DNA of 64,000 nucleotides from Tatumella morbirosei (GTDB lineage Bacteria > Pseudomonadota > Gammaproteobacteria > Enterobacterales > Enterobacteriaceae): NCBI RefSeq assembly GCF_000757425.2, contig NZ_JPKR02000003.1, positions 682,001-746,000 on the forward strand, written 5' to 3'. The notes under the pieces were generated by a model, which worked only from the letters and a program-made list of their open reading frames with translations, ran no database searches and was not told the origin of the DNA. Position numbers and translations under genes: made by a program. Shown piece after piece: positions 49,770 to 61,791 of the stretch. The first letter of the stretch is position 1; every line of letters starts with the position of its first letter.

Positions 49770-52700
49770 TCAATGACTACCTGGATTGGCGCGTACTCTG
49801 GCGACCTGAGCCGGTAAATCTTCCCATGCGGGTTCATTACTGGCATAGCGTTGGCGAAGAAATGCGGCAATGTCGGCAATTTGCTTATCGCTCATATTTC
49901 CGCCAAATCCTGGCATATAGCCCAGCCCATCGGTGGCGGGTTTATCAATCCCCCGCAAAATGACCTGTAAAAGGTTATCTGGCTGACGACTGAAAACACT
50001 GCTGCTCTTCGCCAAATCCGGACTGACGCCAAACAACTTTGGCCCCCCGTGGGCAGCACTGTGGCAGGCCACACAGGCTCCGTTAAACAGACGCTCCCCG
50101 GCGATGGCATTGCCGGTGGAAAATGTCACGGCAGGCGCAGTACTGGTTGGCTGCGGCTCTGGCGAAGTTTGACCATTGATATTGGTGAGATAACGGGCCA
50201 TCGCCCGGAGATCACTCTCGGGCAAGGTCGCCAGATGGCTGACTACCGGCCCCATCGGTCCTGCAGCAACGCCATGATCAGCGTCATGCCCGGTACTCAG
50301 GTACCGGTAAAGACTTTCCTCGGTCCAGGGCACTGCCGACTGATTCAGTTGATTGAGTGCCGGGGCTTCCCAGCCATCGACCCAGCCGCCCGACAACGCG
50401 CTGTCGCCGGTTTTCTCAGCCCCTAACAGGTTCCTGGGTGAATGGCAGGCACCACAGTGACCTGCACCTTCCACCAGGTACGCCCCCCGGTTCCACTCAG
50501 CGCTTTGCGTTGTATTCTGCTGATATTCTCCACGCCCCAGGAACATGGCATTCCAGCCTGCCATCAGCGGTCGGAAGCTGAACGGAAAACGCATTTCATT
50601 AGGCGGTGGTGTTTGTTTAACCGCCGGCTGCGACATCAGCCAGGCGTACAATGCCTGCATATCCCCGTCGCTGATTTTACGGAATGAAGTATAAGGAAAG
50701 GCCGGGTACAAATGGTGCCCGTCGCGGCTGATCCCTTCACGCATCGCTCGTTCAAAGGCGGTATATGACCAGTTACCAATCCCGGTATCGGGATCCGGGG
50801 TGATATTAGTTGAATAGAGCGCGCCGAACGGCGTATCCATCCTTAGTCCACCGGCATTCACCGCGCCTTCTGACGCCGTATGGCAGACGGCACAATCCCC
50901 GGCGGCAGCGACCAGACGGCCACGTTCCAGAGTCGCTTCTGACCAGGTACCTGCAGACGGCGTTTCAACAGGCGCAATCGCCATTCTCCATGGCATTGCA
51001 TTGATAGCCAGCCCTACTGCCGCTCCGGTAAGCCCGGTCATCCCGCCAAACAGCCACTTCCGGCGGGTATTTTTTATCGGCGCTTTCGTCGGCGAAGCAA
51101 TCTTCGGCTGTGGGTCCGGGCCGTTCAGAGCTTCACGTAACCGGTCTGAGGTGATGGGTAATTCCCGGAAACGAATGCCGGTGGCATCAAATACCGCATT
51201 GGCAATAGCCGCCGCACTGGGGACCGAAGCGGACTCACCGGCCCCGAGCGGGGGATCGTAGGGCCTTGGCATCATCAGTACATCGACATCCGGCACTTCC
51301 GGGAAAGTGAGCACCGGATAGGCTCCCCACTCTTTTGCGGCAATCGTGGAATTCTCAAATGTCAGGGTTTCTTTTAATGCTCTGCTGGTCGACTGAATGA
51401 CGTTACCGTGGATTTGGTGTTGGACTCCGGCAGGGTTAACCATCATACCGGCATCGTGTCCTACCGTAATCCGGGTAACCGCAATCTCACCGGATTTTTT
51501 ATCTATAGCCACATCCGCTACCCAGGCCGCCCAGGCGGCACCAAAGCCGGGGAATTTACTGTGAATATAGCGCGCATAAGCAAATCCGCGTCCGCGCAGA
51601 ATGCCATTCTCATCCGGAACTATCGCTGTACCGGTGGCTTTGGGTTGCCAGCCGGCACGATCAGCCGTTGCCCTCATCAGTTCGGCGGCACGCTCATCCT
51701 TAATATACCTTAGCCGGTATTCGACCGGGTCTACCCCGGCCGCTTTTGCCAGTTCATCCATATAGGATTCATGGGCAAAGGTATTAGGCAGCGCGGATAC
51801 CCCGCGCATCCATGATGCCCGGATGAGTGGCGCCATATCCTCAATAGTGATCCGCATATGCTTATAGTCATACGGAGGAATTGAAGTTCGGTCACCCATT
51901 TCATAGGCAAGGGCAATCGGGTCGACACGCCCGGTCAGAAGCAGAGCCAGTGTTGGCGATCCGTTCGACGGGTAAGATGTTTTAAAGTCGTAGACCAAGG
52001 GATGACCATTTTCATCCAGCCCTCCGTCGACTTCCATTAACTGTGCAGTGCCTTTCGGCTCCCACAGATGCTCCTGCTGCCGGGTCAGTTGCACTCTGAC
52101 CGGACGGCCGACAGCCCGCGATAATAAAACCGCATCCGCCGCAACATCATCAGCACAGTTACGTCCGTAGCAGCCAGCCGCTTCCATCCGGTTAATTTCA
52201 ATCAACGACTCTTCACATTCCAGCAGCCAGGCAATATCCGCCTGAAGTACATGGGGGTTCTGAGTTCCAGACCAGACACTGATCAGTTCCGGGGAATAAT
52301 CTGCGACCGCGCAGGAGGGGCCGATAGACCCATGCAACTGATAGGGCCAGAGATAGCGACGGGTCAGGCGGCGATCGACGGCGGCAAGCGCGGAATCAAC
52401 CTCACCGGTATCATGAACCACCCGTGAAGTACGGGGATTATCACGGATCGCCTGCTCCACATCACTCATGTCCGGAATAGCCTGTTGCCATTGTTTCCAG
52501 CGGATTTTCAGACTGTGCATCGCTTGTTCTGCCTGATCTTCGCGTTCAGCCACCACCCCGACAAAATCAGCTATCCGCACGACCGAAATCAGGCCCTCAA
52601 TATGCGCGACCGAAGATTCATCGATATCGATTAACGACTGTCCGACAAATGACCCGCTGTCAAAACCGGCATAGGGTGGCCGTATAACCCTGCCATGCAA

Positions 52701-53363
52701 CATGCCAGGCAGGCGCAAATCCTGCACCCAGGTCAGCTCACCAGTGGCTTTACCCGGTATATCTACCCGTGCGGTACTCTCACCGACAATACGGTATTCC
52801 GAAGCAGGTTTCAGCGCTGCCTGACCACTGTTGGTGATCCGGATATGCTGACCACGGACTAAGTCAGCAAACGAGAGGCTACGCCTGTCAGCGCCCTCTT
52901 CCGCGACGGAAAAGACCCCATCCAGCAAAATGAGCTGTTGCGGTTCGACAGATAACCGACGGGCGGCTTCGTGGCGCAGCCATAGTCTGGCCTCAGCGGC
53001 CGCCTGACGAAGCGGAACCGCAGAAATCTGAATCGAGGCGCTGGCGATGGTCGCTCCCTGATTGGGCGCACGCTGGGTATCGCCCAGTACCATTGAGACC
53101 TGATCCATCCTAAGATACAGTTCTTCGGCGACAATCTGTGCCAGTGAGGTTTTAATTCCTGTACCTAAATCGACATGACCATTAAACGCCAGAACCTGTC
53201 CGTCATCACAGATGGCAATAAACAGCCCCAGTTCCTTCGGTTTCAGTACCGGCTGGCGGCCTTTAGGCACCAGGCCGGCCGGGGGCTGAATCTGATCGAC
53301 AACCAGCAATACGCCTTCTTTTTCCAGCAACTGTTGCCGGGTAGGTAAATCGTGATTACTCAT
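49770..53363 (-). CDS. nicB: Nicotinate dehydrogenase large subunit: molybdopterin domain fused to triheme cytochrome c
   Basis: The ATG at 53363 has GGAGGAG 7 nt upstream (a second ATG at 53369 is too close) and gives 1197 residues, the size of Pseudomonas putida NicB. The first 730 or so form the Mo-binding subunit of the xanthine dehydrogenase family (AFNGHVDLGTGIKTSLAQIV, GAGESASVPSAAAIANAVF). A membrane helix at about 765-790 follows, then three haem sites CAVCH, CGACH and CVACH near residues 823, 969 and 1098. With NicA it hydroxylates nicotinate at C6 using water and passes electrons to the respiratory chain through the cytochrome part instead of NAD. It overlaps nicA by 8 bp. Confidence 0.92.
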   Translation of the reverse strand: MSNHDLPTRQQLLEKEGVLLVVDQIQPPAGLVPKGRQPVLKPKELGLFIAICDDGQVLAFNGHVDLGTGIKTSLAQIVAEELYLRMDQVSMVLGDTQRAPNQGATIASASIQISAVPLRQAAAEARLWLRHEAARRLSVEPQQLILLDGVFSVAEEGADRRSLSFADLVRGQHIRITNSGQAALKPASEYRIVGESTARVDIPGKATGELTWVQDLRLPGMLHGRVIRPPYAGFDSGSFVGQSLIDIDESSVAHIEGLISVVRIADFVGVVAEREDQAEQAMHSLKIRWKQWQQAIPDMSDVEQAIRDNPRTSRVVHDTGEVDSALAAVDRRLTRRYLWPYQLHGSIGPSCAVADYSPELISVWSGTQNPHVLQADIAWLLECEESLIEINRMEAAGCYGRNCADDVAADAVLLSRAVGRPVRVQLTRQQEHLWEPKGTAQLMEVDGGLDENGHPLVYDFKTSYPSNGSPTLALLLTGRVDPIALAYEMGDRTSIPPYDYKHMRITIEDMAPLIRASWMRGVSALPNTFAHESYMDELAKAAGVDPVEYRLRYIKDERAAELMRATADRAGWQPKATGTAIVPDENGILRGRGFAYARYIHSKFPGFGAAWAAWVADVAIDKKSGEIAVTRITVGHDAGMMVNPAGVQHQIHGNVIQSTSRALKETLTFENSTIAAKEWGAYPVLTFPEVPDVDVLMMPRPYDPPLGAGESASVPSAAAIANAVFDATGIRFRELPITSDRLREALNGPDPQPKIASPTKAPIKNTRRKWLFGGMTGLTGAAVGLAINAMPWRMAIAPVETPSAGTWSEATLERGRLVAAAGDCAVCHTASEGAVNAGGLRMDTPFGALYSTNITPDPDTGIGNWSYTAFERAMREGISRDGHHLYPAFPYTSFRKISDGDMQALYAWLMSQPAVKQTPPPNEMRFPFSFRPLMAGWNAMFLGRGEYQQNTTQSAEWNRGAYLVEGAGHCGACHSPRNLLGAEKTGDSALSGGWVDGWEAPALNQLNQSAVPWTEESLYRYLSTGHDADHGVAAGPMGPVVSHLATLPESDLRAMARYLTNINGQTSPEPQPTSTAPAVTFSTGNAIAGERLFNGACVACHSAAHGGPKLFGVSPDLAKSSSVFSRQPDNLLQVILRGIDKPATDGLGYMPGFGGNMSDKQIADIAAFLRQRYASNEPAWEDLPAQVARVRANPGSH

Positions 53364-53895
53364 CGGCATTCTCCTCCGTCAGTCGCTGACAAAGGATAAC
53401 GGCGTGCCTTGCTGCCTGCAGAATTTCAAGATGAGTGCCGCAACGACAAAGATTACCTGACAGTGCCTGACGGATTTGCTGTTCATCAGGGTTGGGGTTG
53501 TCATTCAGCAAGCTGGCGCAGGTCATGATCATGCCATTCAGGCAAAAACCACACTGTGCCGCCTGCTTATCGATAAATGCCTGCTGAACCGGATGGAGGC
53601 GCTGGCGGTTCCCCAGACCTTCCAGAGTGGTAATTTCCCGTTGACGGACGCCCCAGGCAGGGATCACACAGGAACGAGCGGCGATGCCGCCAATCAGTAC
53701 CGTGCAGGCCCCGCATTCCCCCAGCCCACAGCCATATTTAGGCCCGTTGAGCGACAGTTCATTACGAAGCACCAGCAGCAATGAGCTGTCTTTATAAGCA
53801 CTGACATTGCGTGTTTCACCATTCACCTGTAAATCAAAATGTTGCAATTTTTTTTGTAACGCAGGTGCTCCGGTCTCAGTTATTTTATCTTGCAT
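53356..53895 (-). CDS. nicA: Nicotinate dehydrogenase small subunit, two [2Fe-2S] clusters
   Basis: The ATG at 53895 lies behind GAGGTGGGGAG and gives 179 residues. Plant-type [2Fe-2S] Cys are at 56, 61, 64 and 76 (YGCGLGECGACTVLIGG); the second cluster uses Cys 115, 118, 150 and 152 (CGFCLNGMIMTCASLL and GNLCRCGTHLEI). It shuttles electrons from the Mo site in NicB to the haems. No FAD subunit is present, as in P. putida NicAB. The N-terminal 20 residues are an extension of unknown role. It starts the nicAB pair, 53 bp after nicR. Confidence 0.92.
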   Translation of the reverse strand: MQDKITETGAPALQKKLQHFDLQVNGETRNVSAYKDSSLLLVLRNELSLNGPKYGCGLGECGACTVLIGGIAARSCVIPAWGVRQREITTLEGLGNRQRLHPVQQAFIDKQAAQCGFCLNGMIMTCASLLNDNPNPDEQQIRQALSGNLCRCGTHLEILQAARHAVILCQRLTEENADE

Positions 53896-53948
53896 CGCTC
53901 CCCACCTCATTTTCCTTCCAGACCTGAGGTGAAGTGTGCGATGTCACC

Positions 53949-54419
53949 TCAGGACATGTGTGATTCTTCGTCTTCAAGCATTTTCTTTAATAAAAAATCC
54001 AGCGCCACACGCTCGGCAGCATTGAGCCTGCCATAGGTCAACTCGGTCACCTGGCGGGCCCGGGGAATGGTGTCACCGACCTGAGCCATACCTTCATCAG
54101 TTAGCGATAAAATCACTTTTCGCTTATCCTGAGTATCCTGAGTGACCGCAATCAGCCCCCGGGCTTTCAGGCGATCGACAACGCCGCGAATAGTGGCCTG
54201 GTCAACCGCAGTTATTCTGACCAGGTCGGTCTGTGCACAGGGACCCGTTTCACGAAGAGCGCACAGGGTGATAAACTGCACTGCCGTCAGCTGCGCCTCG
54301 CCGATATTTTGCTGAAATATCGCCTGGTGGCGCTGATAAACTTTGCGCAGCAGGTGCCCGACCTGAGCAGTAAAAAAGTAGTCAGCAACCGCAGGGTCTG
54401 TAAGGGGCTGTTTTTCCAT
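53949..54419 (-). CDS. nicR: MarR-family regulator, NicR type
   Basis: This 156-residue MarR protein has its winged helix-turn-helix at about residues 55-105 (ALRETGPCAQTDLVRITAVD, QATIRGVVDRLKARGLIAVT) and the beta-wing DTQDKRKVILSLTDEG. The arrangement beside nicAB and divergent from nicT is that of NicR, which in Pseudomonas represses nic catabolic operons and is released by 6-hydroxynicotinate. Candidate operators are the palindromes at 54759, 61087 and 61715. AGGA precedes the ATG by 10 nt. Confidence 0.87.
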   Translation of the reverse strand: MEKQPLTDPAVADYFFTAQVGHLLRKVYQRHQAIFQQNIGEAQLTAVQFITLCALRETGPCAQTDLVRITAVDQATIRGVVDRLKARGLIAVTQDTQDKRKVILSLTDEGMAQVGDTIPRARQVTELTYGRLNAAERVALDFLLKKMLEDEESHMS

Positions 54420-54930
54420 TCATCTGTTTCCTGGTTCACGATAATCTGGAAATGACTTTAGCTGATCGTCAGCAACCCGCAAACGTTTTCTTTATTAATC
54501 CCCCGAAGCTTTGCCGTGGCTTCCATGGACAATCACTTCAAGTGCCTACGCTGTTATTTTATTGCTTTGCAATTATCAGGCCAGTTTCCATAATGCCTGC
54601 TGAGAGGCATATCACACCCTATTCTTCCTCCCCGGACATCGCGGCCGCACAACGCAATGGCAGTAACACCAGGTGACCGCACAATAATGATGCAGTCATG
54701 GTTGCTTATCATGGCTTATCCTCCTGAATAATTGCATCCAGACTGACAATCTCTATCAATAGAGTGTACTCACTATTTTTGGCCTGATTGTTGCAGGTGT
54801 TTGTACAGTGAACGCCTCCGGACATATCGCAACCGGCCAGGCTGTCCTTAACCGTTCCGGGAAACCTAAAGCCCCCGGATCCATTCCCCGAGCCGGCTAA
54901 GTGCCGGAACAGACTATCCGGAGACTTTGT
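54420..54930. other. Divergent region between nicR and nicT
   Basis: This 511-bp gap contains the nicR and nicT promoters and the candidate operator at 54759. Other short frames lack ribosome-binding sites. No repeat other than that palindrome was found. Confidence 0.4.
54759..54776. promoter_or_regulatory. Candidate NicR operator, nicR-nicT gap
   Basis: ATAGAGTGTACTCACTAT is an imperfect palindrome (14 of 18 positions symmetric). Its reverse complement agrees with the site before nicX at 15 of 18 positions (shared form ATAGTGNGTNCACTNTAT). It sits about 155 bp before nicT. Confidence 0.6.
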
Positions 54931-56247
54931 ATGAGCATTGCACCTGCAGATGTAAATACGTCAGTGTCAGCGGCAGCCCGTAACCACCAGGCTTACCGTA
55001 AGATCACGTGGCGGATTATTCCGTTTCTTTGCCTCTGTTACCTGGCGGCCTATCTGGACCGCATCAATATCGGTCTTGCCAAGCTGGAAATGGCCAGCCA
55101 GCTACAACTTAGTGAAGCGGCGTTTGGATTAGGCGCCGGCTTGTTTTTTGTTGGATATATTCTGTTTGAAGTCCCCAGTAATCTGGTCCTTGAGCGGGTC
55201 GGCGCTAAAATCTGGATTGCGCGCATAATGATTACCTGGGGGTTGCTCTCTGCCGGGACATTATTTGTTCAGACCGCTACTCAGTTCTATATTCTGCGTT
55301 TTCTGTTAGGTGCCGCAGAGGCAGGTTTTCTGCCCGGTGTACTGTTTTATCTGACCCGCTGGTATCCCTCCTGGCGTCGTAGCCGTATCATTTCGCTGTT
55401 TATGATTGGCCTTCCGTTATCCGGAGTAGTGGGAGGTCCTCTATCCGGCTGGATCATGGCCGCATTTTCCCACCACCAGGGGATGCAGGGCTGGCAGTGG
55501 ATGTTTCTGTTGGAAGGTATCCCGACGGTCATTCTGGGTATTCTGACGTTCTGGGTGCTGCCGGACACTGTTGGTCAGGCAAAATGGCTGTCCGGGGATG
55601 AAAAAACTCAGATTAGTGCCGAACTGACTAAAGATGCGGCAGAGGCGACTCATGCCCGCCACCGCTTCCGCGATGGATTTTTCAATCTTAAGGTCTGGAT
55701 GCTCGGCGGAATAGACTTCTCGATTCTACTCAGTGCCTATGCAATGGGTTTCTGGATGCCGACTTTTATCAAAAATACCGGTGTTCACGACATCAGTACC
55801 ATTGGTATGTTGACAGCGATCCCCAGTCTGGCGGCATTGATTGGCATGTTGTACCTCGGGGCAAGTTCAGACCGCTACCGTGAACGGCGCTGGCATATCA
55901 TTATCCCGTTTATCGTAGGTGCCATTGCCATGGGGGCCAGCACTTTCTTTACCCATAACGTGATTGCCACTGTATTACTGTTTTCGGTCGCACAGTTTGC
56001 CATTATCGGTGCAGTACCGGTGTTTTTTAGCCTGCCTGGTACCTTTTTACAAGGCACCGCGGCCGCGACCGGATTTGCCCTGGCCTGCTCTGTGGCTAAT
56101 ATCGCCGGGCTGGTCAGTAACTCCATCATGGGTCTGGCGATGCAATATACCGGTAGTGGTGGCGACGCCCTGTGGGTATTTGCGGTCTGTTTGTTATTAA
56201 GCTGTTTGCTGGTGATTGCGCTGCCGGCAAAACTGGTTAACCGTTGA
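54931..56247 (+). CDS. nicT: MFS transporter of the anion:cation symporter group, NicT type
   Basis: The ATG at 54931 (MSIAPADVNTSVSAAARNHQ) has GGAG 8 nt upstream and gives 438 residues. Twelve hydrophobic segments are present, with the ACS-family motifs CYLAAYLDRINIGLAKLEMA and LGAAEAGFLPGVLFYLTRWY PSW as in phthalate, tartrate and NicT permeases. It likely imports nicotinate or 6-hydroxynicotinate. It is divergent from nicR and followed by a second permease gene 52 bp on. No NicP-type porin is present. Confidence 0.87.
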   Translation: MSIAPADVNTSVSAAARNHQAYRKITWRIIPFLCLCYLAAYLDRINIGLAKLEMASQLQLSEAAFGLGAGLFFVGYILFEVPSNLVLERVGAKIWIARIMITWGLLSAGTLFVQTATQFYILRFLLGAAEAGFLPGVLFYLTRWYPSWRRSRIISLFMIGLPLSGVVGGPLSGWIMAAFSHHQGMQGWQWMFLLEGIPTVILGILTFWVLPDTVGQAKWLSGDEKTQISAELTKDAAEATHARHRFRDGFFNLKVWMLGGIDFSILLSAYAMGFWMPTFIKNTGVHDISTIGMLTAIPSLAALIGMLYLGASSDRYRERRWHIIIPFIVGAIAMGASTFFTHNVIATVLLFSVAQFAIIGAVPVFFSLPGTFLQGTAAATGFALACSVANIAGLVSNSIMGLAMQYTGSGGDALWVFAVCLLLSCLLVIALPAKLVNR

Positions 56248-56299
56248 CAGATGGCCGGCTTCGGTCGGCTTTTATTTCCCCTCACCTTCGGTACACACT

Positions 56300-57595
56300 A
56301 TGGCTTACTTTCCCCGCTGGTCACTGACCCAAAACAATACGGTATACCCTGAGCAACGATTACCGGCAGGAGCCAGTATTACTATGGGTATTCAACACCT
56401 CTTTGCTATGTCCGGTTCCACCATTCTTGGCCCTTTACTGATGGGTTTTGACCCGAACCTGGCCATCCTTTTTTCCGGCATCGGCACCTTAGTGTTTTTT
56501 ATCTGTACCGGCGGACGACTGCCCGCCTATCTGGGGTCATCATTTTCCTTTATCGCGGTAGTGCTGGCCGTGACTGGCTGGAAAGGCACTGGCGTCAATG
56601 CCGATATCCCGCTGGCACTGGGAGGCATTATTGCGGCCGGCGTCCTGTACGTCATTATTGGCGGCATTGTCAGTGCTACCGGCACCAGCTGGATTGAAAA
56701 GCTGATGCCACCGGTGGTCACCGGGGCGGTGGGTACGGCTATTGGTCTGAATCTGGCTCCGGTGGCTGTGCAAAGCGCTCAGGGAAGCGGGATGCATATT
56801 CTGGTTGTTATGGTGACATTACTCTCTGTGGCCCTGATTTCTGCATATGGCCCGCCCTCGCTGCGGCGGATTTCTATTCTGGCCGGCATAGTGACTGGTT
56901 ATCTGTGTGTTATCGTGCTGGGTAACCTGGCTGGCCTGATGCCAGCGATTGATTTTTCGGCCCTGGCTCAGGCCCCGTGGTTCGGAGTACCGGTCTTTGT
57001 TCATCCGCAATTCAGCACATCAGCCATGATACTGATAGCACCCGTAGCCTTTATTTTGATTGCCGAAAACCTTGGGCATATTAAGGCAATCAGCGCCATG
57101 ACGGGCCGGGATCTTGATCCTTACATCGCCAGAGGGTTTATCGGCGATGGTCTTGCGACAATTGTGTCTGCCTTCAATGGCGGCACCGGTGTCACCACCT
57201 ACGTAGAAAATATGGGCGTAATGGCAGTGACCCGGGTGTTTTCGACACTGGTGTTTCTGATTGCAGCTTTTTTCGCCATTGCACTGGGATTCTCGCCGAA
57301 ATTTGGAGCCTTGCTGCACACTATTCCGGCACCGGTACTGGCGGGGCTGGCTGTCGCAGTATTTGGATTAATCGCTGCTGCGATGATCAGATTGTTCGTC
57401 GACAATCAGGTGAATTTTGCTGAGCCTAAAAACCTGTTTACAGTCGGTGTCACACTGGTATTGGGGGCAGGTAATTTTTCAGTCAATATCGGCAGCTTTG
57501 CGATGGGTGGAATTGGTACAGCCACCCTGGCGGCCATTATTATCCACCAGATAATGAGTATTGGCTCCGGAAAATCGTCACAGCAGAGTCAATGA
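56300..57595 (+). CDS. NCS2 (nucleobase:cation symporter-2) permease, UraA/RutG-like
   Basis: The ATG at 56300 (MAYFPRWSLTQNNTVYPEQR) gives 431 residues; its Shine-Dalgarno is weak. QHLFAMSGSTILGPLLMGFD, ILIAENLGHIKAISAMTGRD and TGVTTYVENMGVMAVTRVFS hold the two Glu of the UraA/RutG substrate site. Such permeases carry uracil, xanthine or other planar nitrogen rings. Its place inside the nic cluster suggests uptake of a pyridine acid or hydroxypyridine, which is new to me, but pyrimidine import is also possible. It ends at a bidirectional hairpin shared with nicF. Confidence 0.85.
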   Translation: MAYFPRWSLTQNNTVYPEQRLPAGASITMGIQHLFAMSGSTILGPLLMGFDPNLAILFSGIGTLVFFICTGGRLPAYLGSSFSFIAVVLAVTGWKGTGVNADIPLALGGIIAAGVLYVIIGGIVSATGTSWIEKLMPPVVTGAVGTAIGLNLAPVAVQSAQGSGMHILVVMVTLLSVALISAYGPPSLRRISILAGIVTGYLCVIVLGNLAGLMPAIDFSALAQAPWFGVPVFVHPQFSTSAMILIAPVAFILIAENLGHIKAISAMTGRDLDPYIARGFIGDGLATIVSAFNGGTGVTTYVENMGVMAVTRVFSTLVFLIAAFFAIALGFSPKFGALLHTIPAPVLAGLAVAVFGLIAAAMIRLFVDNQVNFAEPKNLFTVGVTLVLGAGNFSVNIGSFAMGGIGTATLAAIIIHQIMSIGSGKSSQQSQ

Positions 57596-57602
57596 CACAC
57601 AA

Positions 57603-57628
57603 AGGGTGACCGCTGCCGCGGTCACCCT
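57603..57628. terminator. Bidirectional hairpin between the NCS2 permease and nicF
   Basis: AGGGTGACCGC (57603-57613) pairs perfectly with GCGGTCACCCT (57618-57628) around 4 nt, between convergent genes. TTTGTG follows on the minus strand. Confidence 0.7.
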
Positions 57629-57631
57629 GCC

Positions 57632-58270
57632 TCAGGATGATGGTTGTAGATGATCGATAAACTGCTGAGCAGTAATCACATCGCCATATTTACTATCAAT
57701 ATCAAACAGGTTGGCTTCGTGTGGGTCACGGTGCCTGTCACCCACCCCGTCACGCAGTACGATAGTACGAAAACCATGCTGCACAGCATCAACCGCTGTC
57801 GCACGAACACAACCACTGGTTGAACAACCGACAATCACCACGGTATCCACGCCCTGAGCGGTCAGGGTTGCGGCCAGGCTGGTACCAAAAAAAGCACTGG
57901 CATATTGCTTGGTAATGACCAGTTCACTAGCCAGGGGTTTCACCTGTTCACAAAACTCAGCAGCAGGATTGCCCTGCACCATAGCCCTCATTACAGGCGA
58001 TTTCTTAACCCATATCCCGCCATCAATCTGGTCTGGCAGGTGATAGAGAATATTGGTGTGAATGACCAGCGTCTCTGTCTGACGGGCTACCGCCAGTACC
58101 TGCTCGCTAACATTCACCGCCGTCACCACATCCGGAGCGTATAACGGCAGGCCCGGTGTGGTGTAACCCTGCATAAAGTCCACCAGCAGCAATACCGGTT
58201 TCTTACCGAAACCGATACGGCCGTTCCAGACCCCCTGGTAATTTTCTGCCGCGGAAATCGTATCAGTCAT
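57632..58270 (-). CDS. nicF: Maleamate amidohydrolase
   Basis: The ATG at 58270 has GGAGG 8 nt upstream and gives 212 residues, equal to P. putida NicF as I recall. It is a cysteine-hydrolase (isochorismatase-fold) enzyme with the acid in VLLLVDFMQGY (Asp31) and nucleophile Cys in VVIVGCSTSGCVRATAVDA near residue 150. It hydrolyses maleamate to maleate and ammonia. It is the last gene of nicC-nicD-nicE-nicF, overlapping nicE by 8 bp. Confidence 0.92.
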   Translation of the reverse strand: MTDTISAAENYQGVWNGRIGFGKKPVLLLVDFMQGYTTPGLPLYAPDVVTAVNVSEQVLAVARQTETLVIHTNILYHLPDQIDGGIWVKKSPVMRAMVQGNPAAEFCEQVKPLASELVITKQYASAFFGTSLAATLTAQGVDTVVIVGCSTSGCVRATAVDAVQHGFRTIVLRDGVGDRHRDPHEANLFDIDSKYGDVITAQQFIDHLQPSS

Positions 58271-59035
58271 GCGACGTCCTCCCGGGCCAGGCACCGGATA
58301 ATAATGCTCCGGCACCAGGGACAATGGTTTCTAACCCCAGCGCATTTAACATTGACCAGGTGGTCGCAATGGCTGCCGTAATCACCGGTTTTCCGGTTAA
58401 GGCTTCAACTTTCGCTACGACCGGCAAGGAAGGCATCTGCACGCAGGCAGAAAGCACAATCACATCTGCATCCTGGTAATTAAGTCCGCTGACGATGGCC
58501 GGTAATTTCTGCGGATCATGCCGGGCCACTTCCAGGTTATCCGCAATCTCCAGCGCGACCGAATCGACAATCTCAAAGCCCTCGTGGCGGATGTAATCCA
58601 CCACCAGTTCAGTCAGTGGTTTCATGTAGGGCGTCACTACCGTAATTTTGCGGGCCCCCATCATTTTCAGTGCATCGACTAACGCCCCTGCACTGGTCAC
58701 AATCGGTGCCGGAGCCAGATTTTCTGCCGTGACATTACCCAGCCGCTGTTCAGATTCACGATGATAACCATACCCCATGGCCATAATAGCCACCAGGCAT
58801 GCATAACACAGCACGTCCACCCGCGCGTCGGATAATTCCAGCGCACAGCGGTCAGACTGGGCATCCATAGCCGCCAGTTCCTCTTTCTTAACATGTTTCA
58901 TCCGCATACGGCTGGAATGAAAGGTAAAGCGTTCCGGACGGATCAACTGCCGCGCCATCAGCATGGCGGGTATTTCAGTTTCCATAGTGGTGTTTGAGCT
59001 GGGTACAATCTGCCCAATCTTATACACTTTGCTCA

Positions 59036-59039
<4 letters not shown>
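58263..59039 (-). CDS. nicE: Maleate cis-trans isomerase
   Basis: This 258-residue enzyme of the Asp/Glu racemase superfamily has nucleophile Cys81 (VLCYACLVAIMAMGYGYHRE) and second Cys199 (IVLSACVQMPSLPVV), separated as in maleate isomerases, with N-terminal VPSSNTTMETEIP for substrate binding. It converts maleate to fumarate, the exit to the TCA cycle. Its ATG overlaps the nicD stop (ATGA). GGAG lies 5 nt before the first of two ATG codons. Confidence 0.92.
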
Positions 59040-61174
<2,135 letters not shown>

Positions 61175-61714
61175 CAACATTTTATAAATAACAACAAAAC
61201 AAACCCAGGCTATCACATCTCCAGGGACACTTGTAAATGCATCCTTTTAGAGCGTAATGACTTATTATTATCCATTTCACCTCACTGCTCGCACCACAGC
61301 AGGGCACCTGTCAGACTCCGGAGATTAAAATAAAAAGATAGCTCCGAAATTCTGGTAAATATAAAAATATAAAACCGTTAAATAACAAAAAAACCATATT
61401 AAATTTAATAAATCCCTTTTATTTGTGGTGTTATACACCAAAAAATAACAGTTAAAAATATGATGATCAGCCGCCAGACAAGACATTTGACTGTTATCCG
61501 GGCTACCCTCCCTCAGAGGGGCAATGTAAAGTGTGGACGCTTTATATTTTTTGCAACCTGTCACTACGGCAGCTGGATTAATTGCCGAAACCTCAGCTGT
61601 ATCACTGCAATCCGCCCTACTCATACTGACAAATCACGCAGTAACTCATAGTTTTTTCTTATTCCTGAGGGATTTTCTTGCGCTGCTAAGCAGATCATGA
61701 ATATAACAGTAAAT

Positions 61715-61732
61715 ATAGTGTGTTCACTTTAT
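61715..61732 (+). promoter_or_regulatory. Candidate NicR operator before nicX
   Basis: ATAGTGTGTTCACTTTAT lies 60 bp before the nicX ATG. It agrees with the reverse complement of the nicR/nicT site at 15 of 18 positions. Confidence 0.6.
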
Positions 61733-61791
61733 TAGCCTTGCTGACACTAAATACTGTGCCGGTGAATCCTATAACTGTAATGAGGTAATCT

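Noticed and set aside
54452-54676. 74-codon frame in the nicR-nicT gap
   Set aside because: No Shine-Dalgarno and no family resemblance; it overlaps the promoter region.
61325-61624. 99-codon minus-strand frame between nicC and nicX
   Set aside because: No start signal and an irregular composition; it looks like an accidental frame in AT-rich control DNA.
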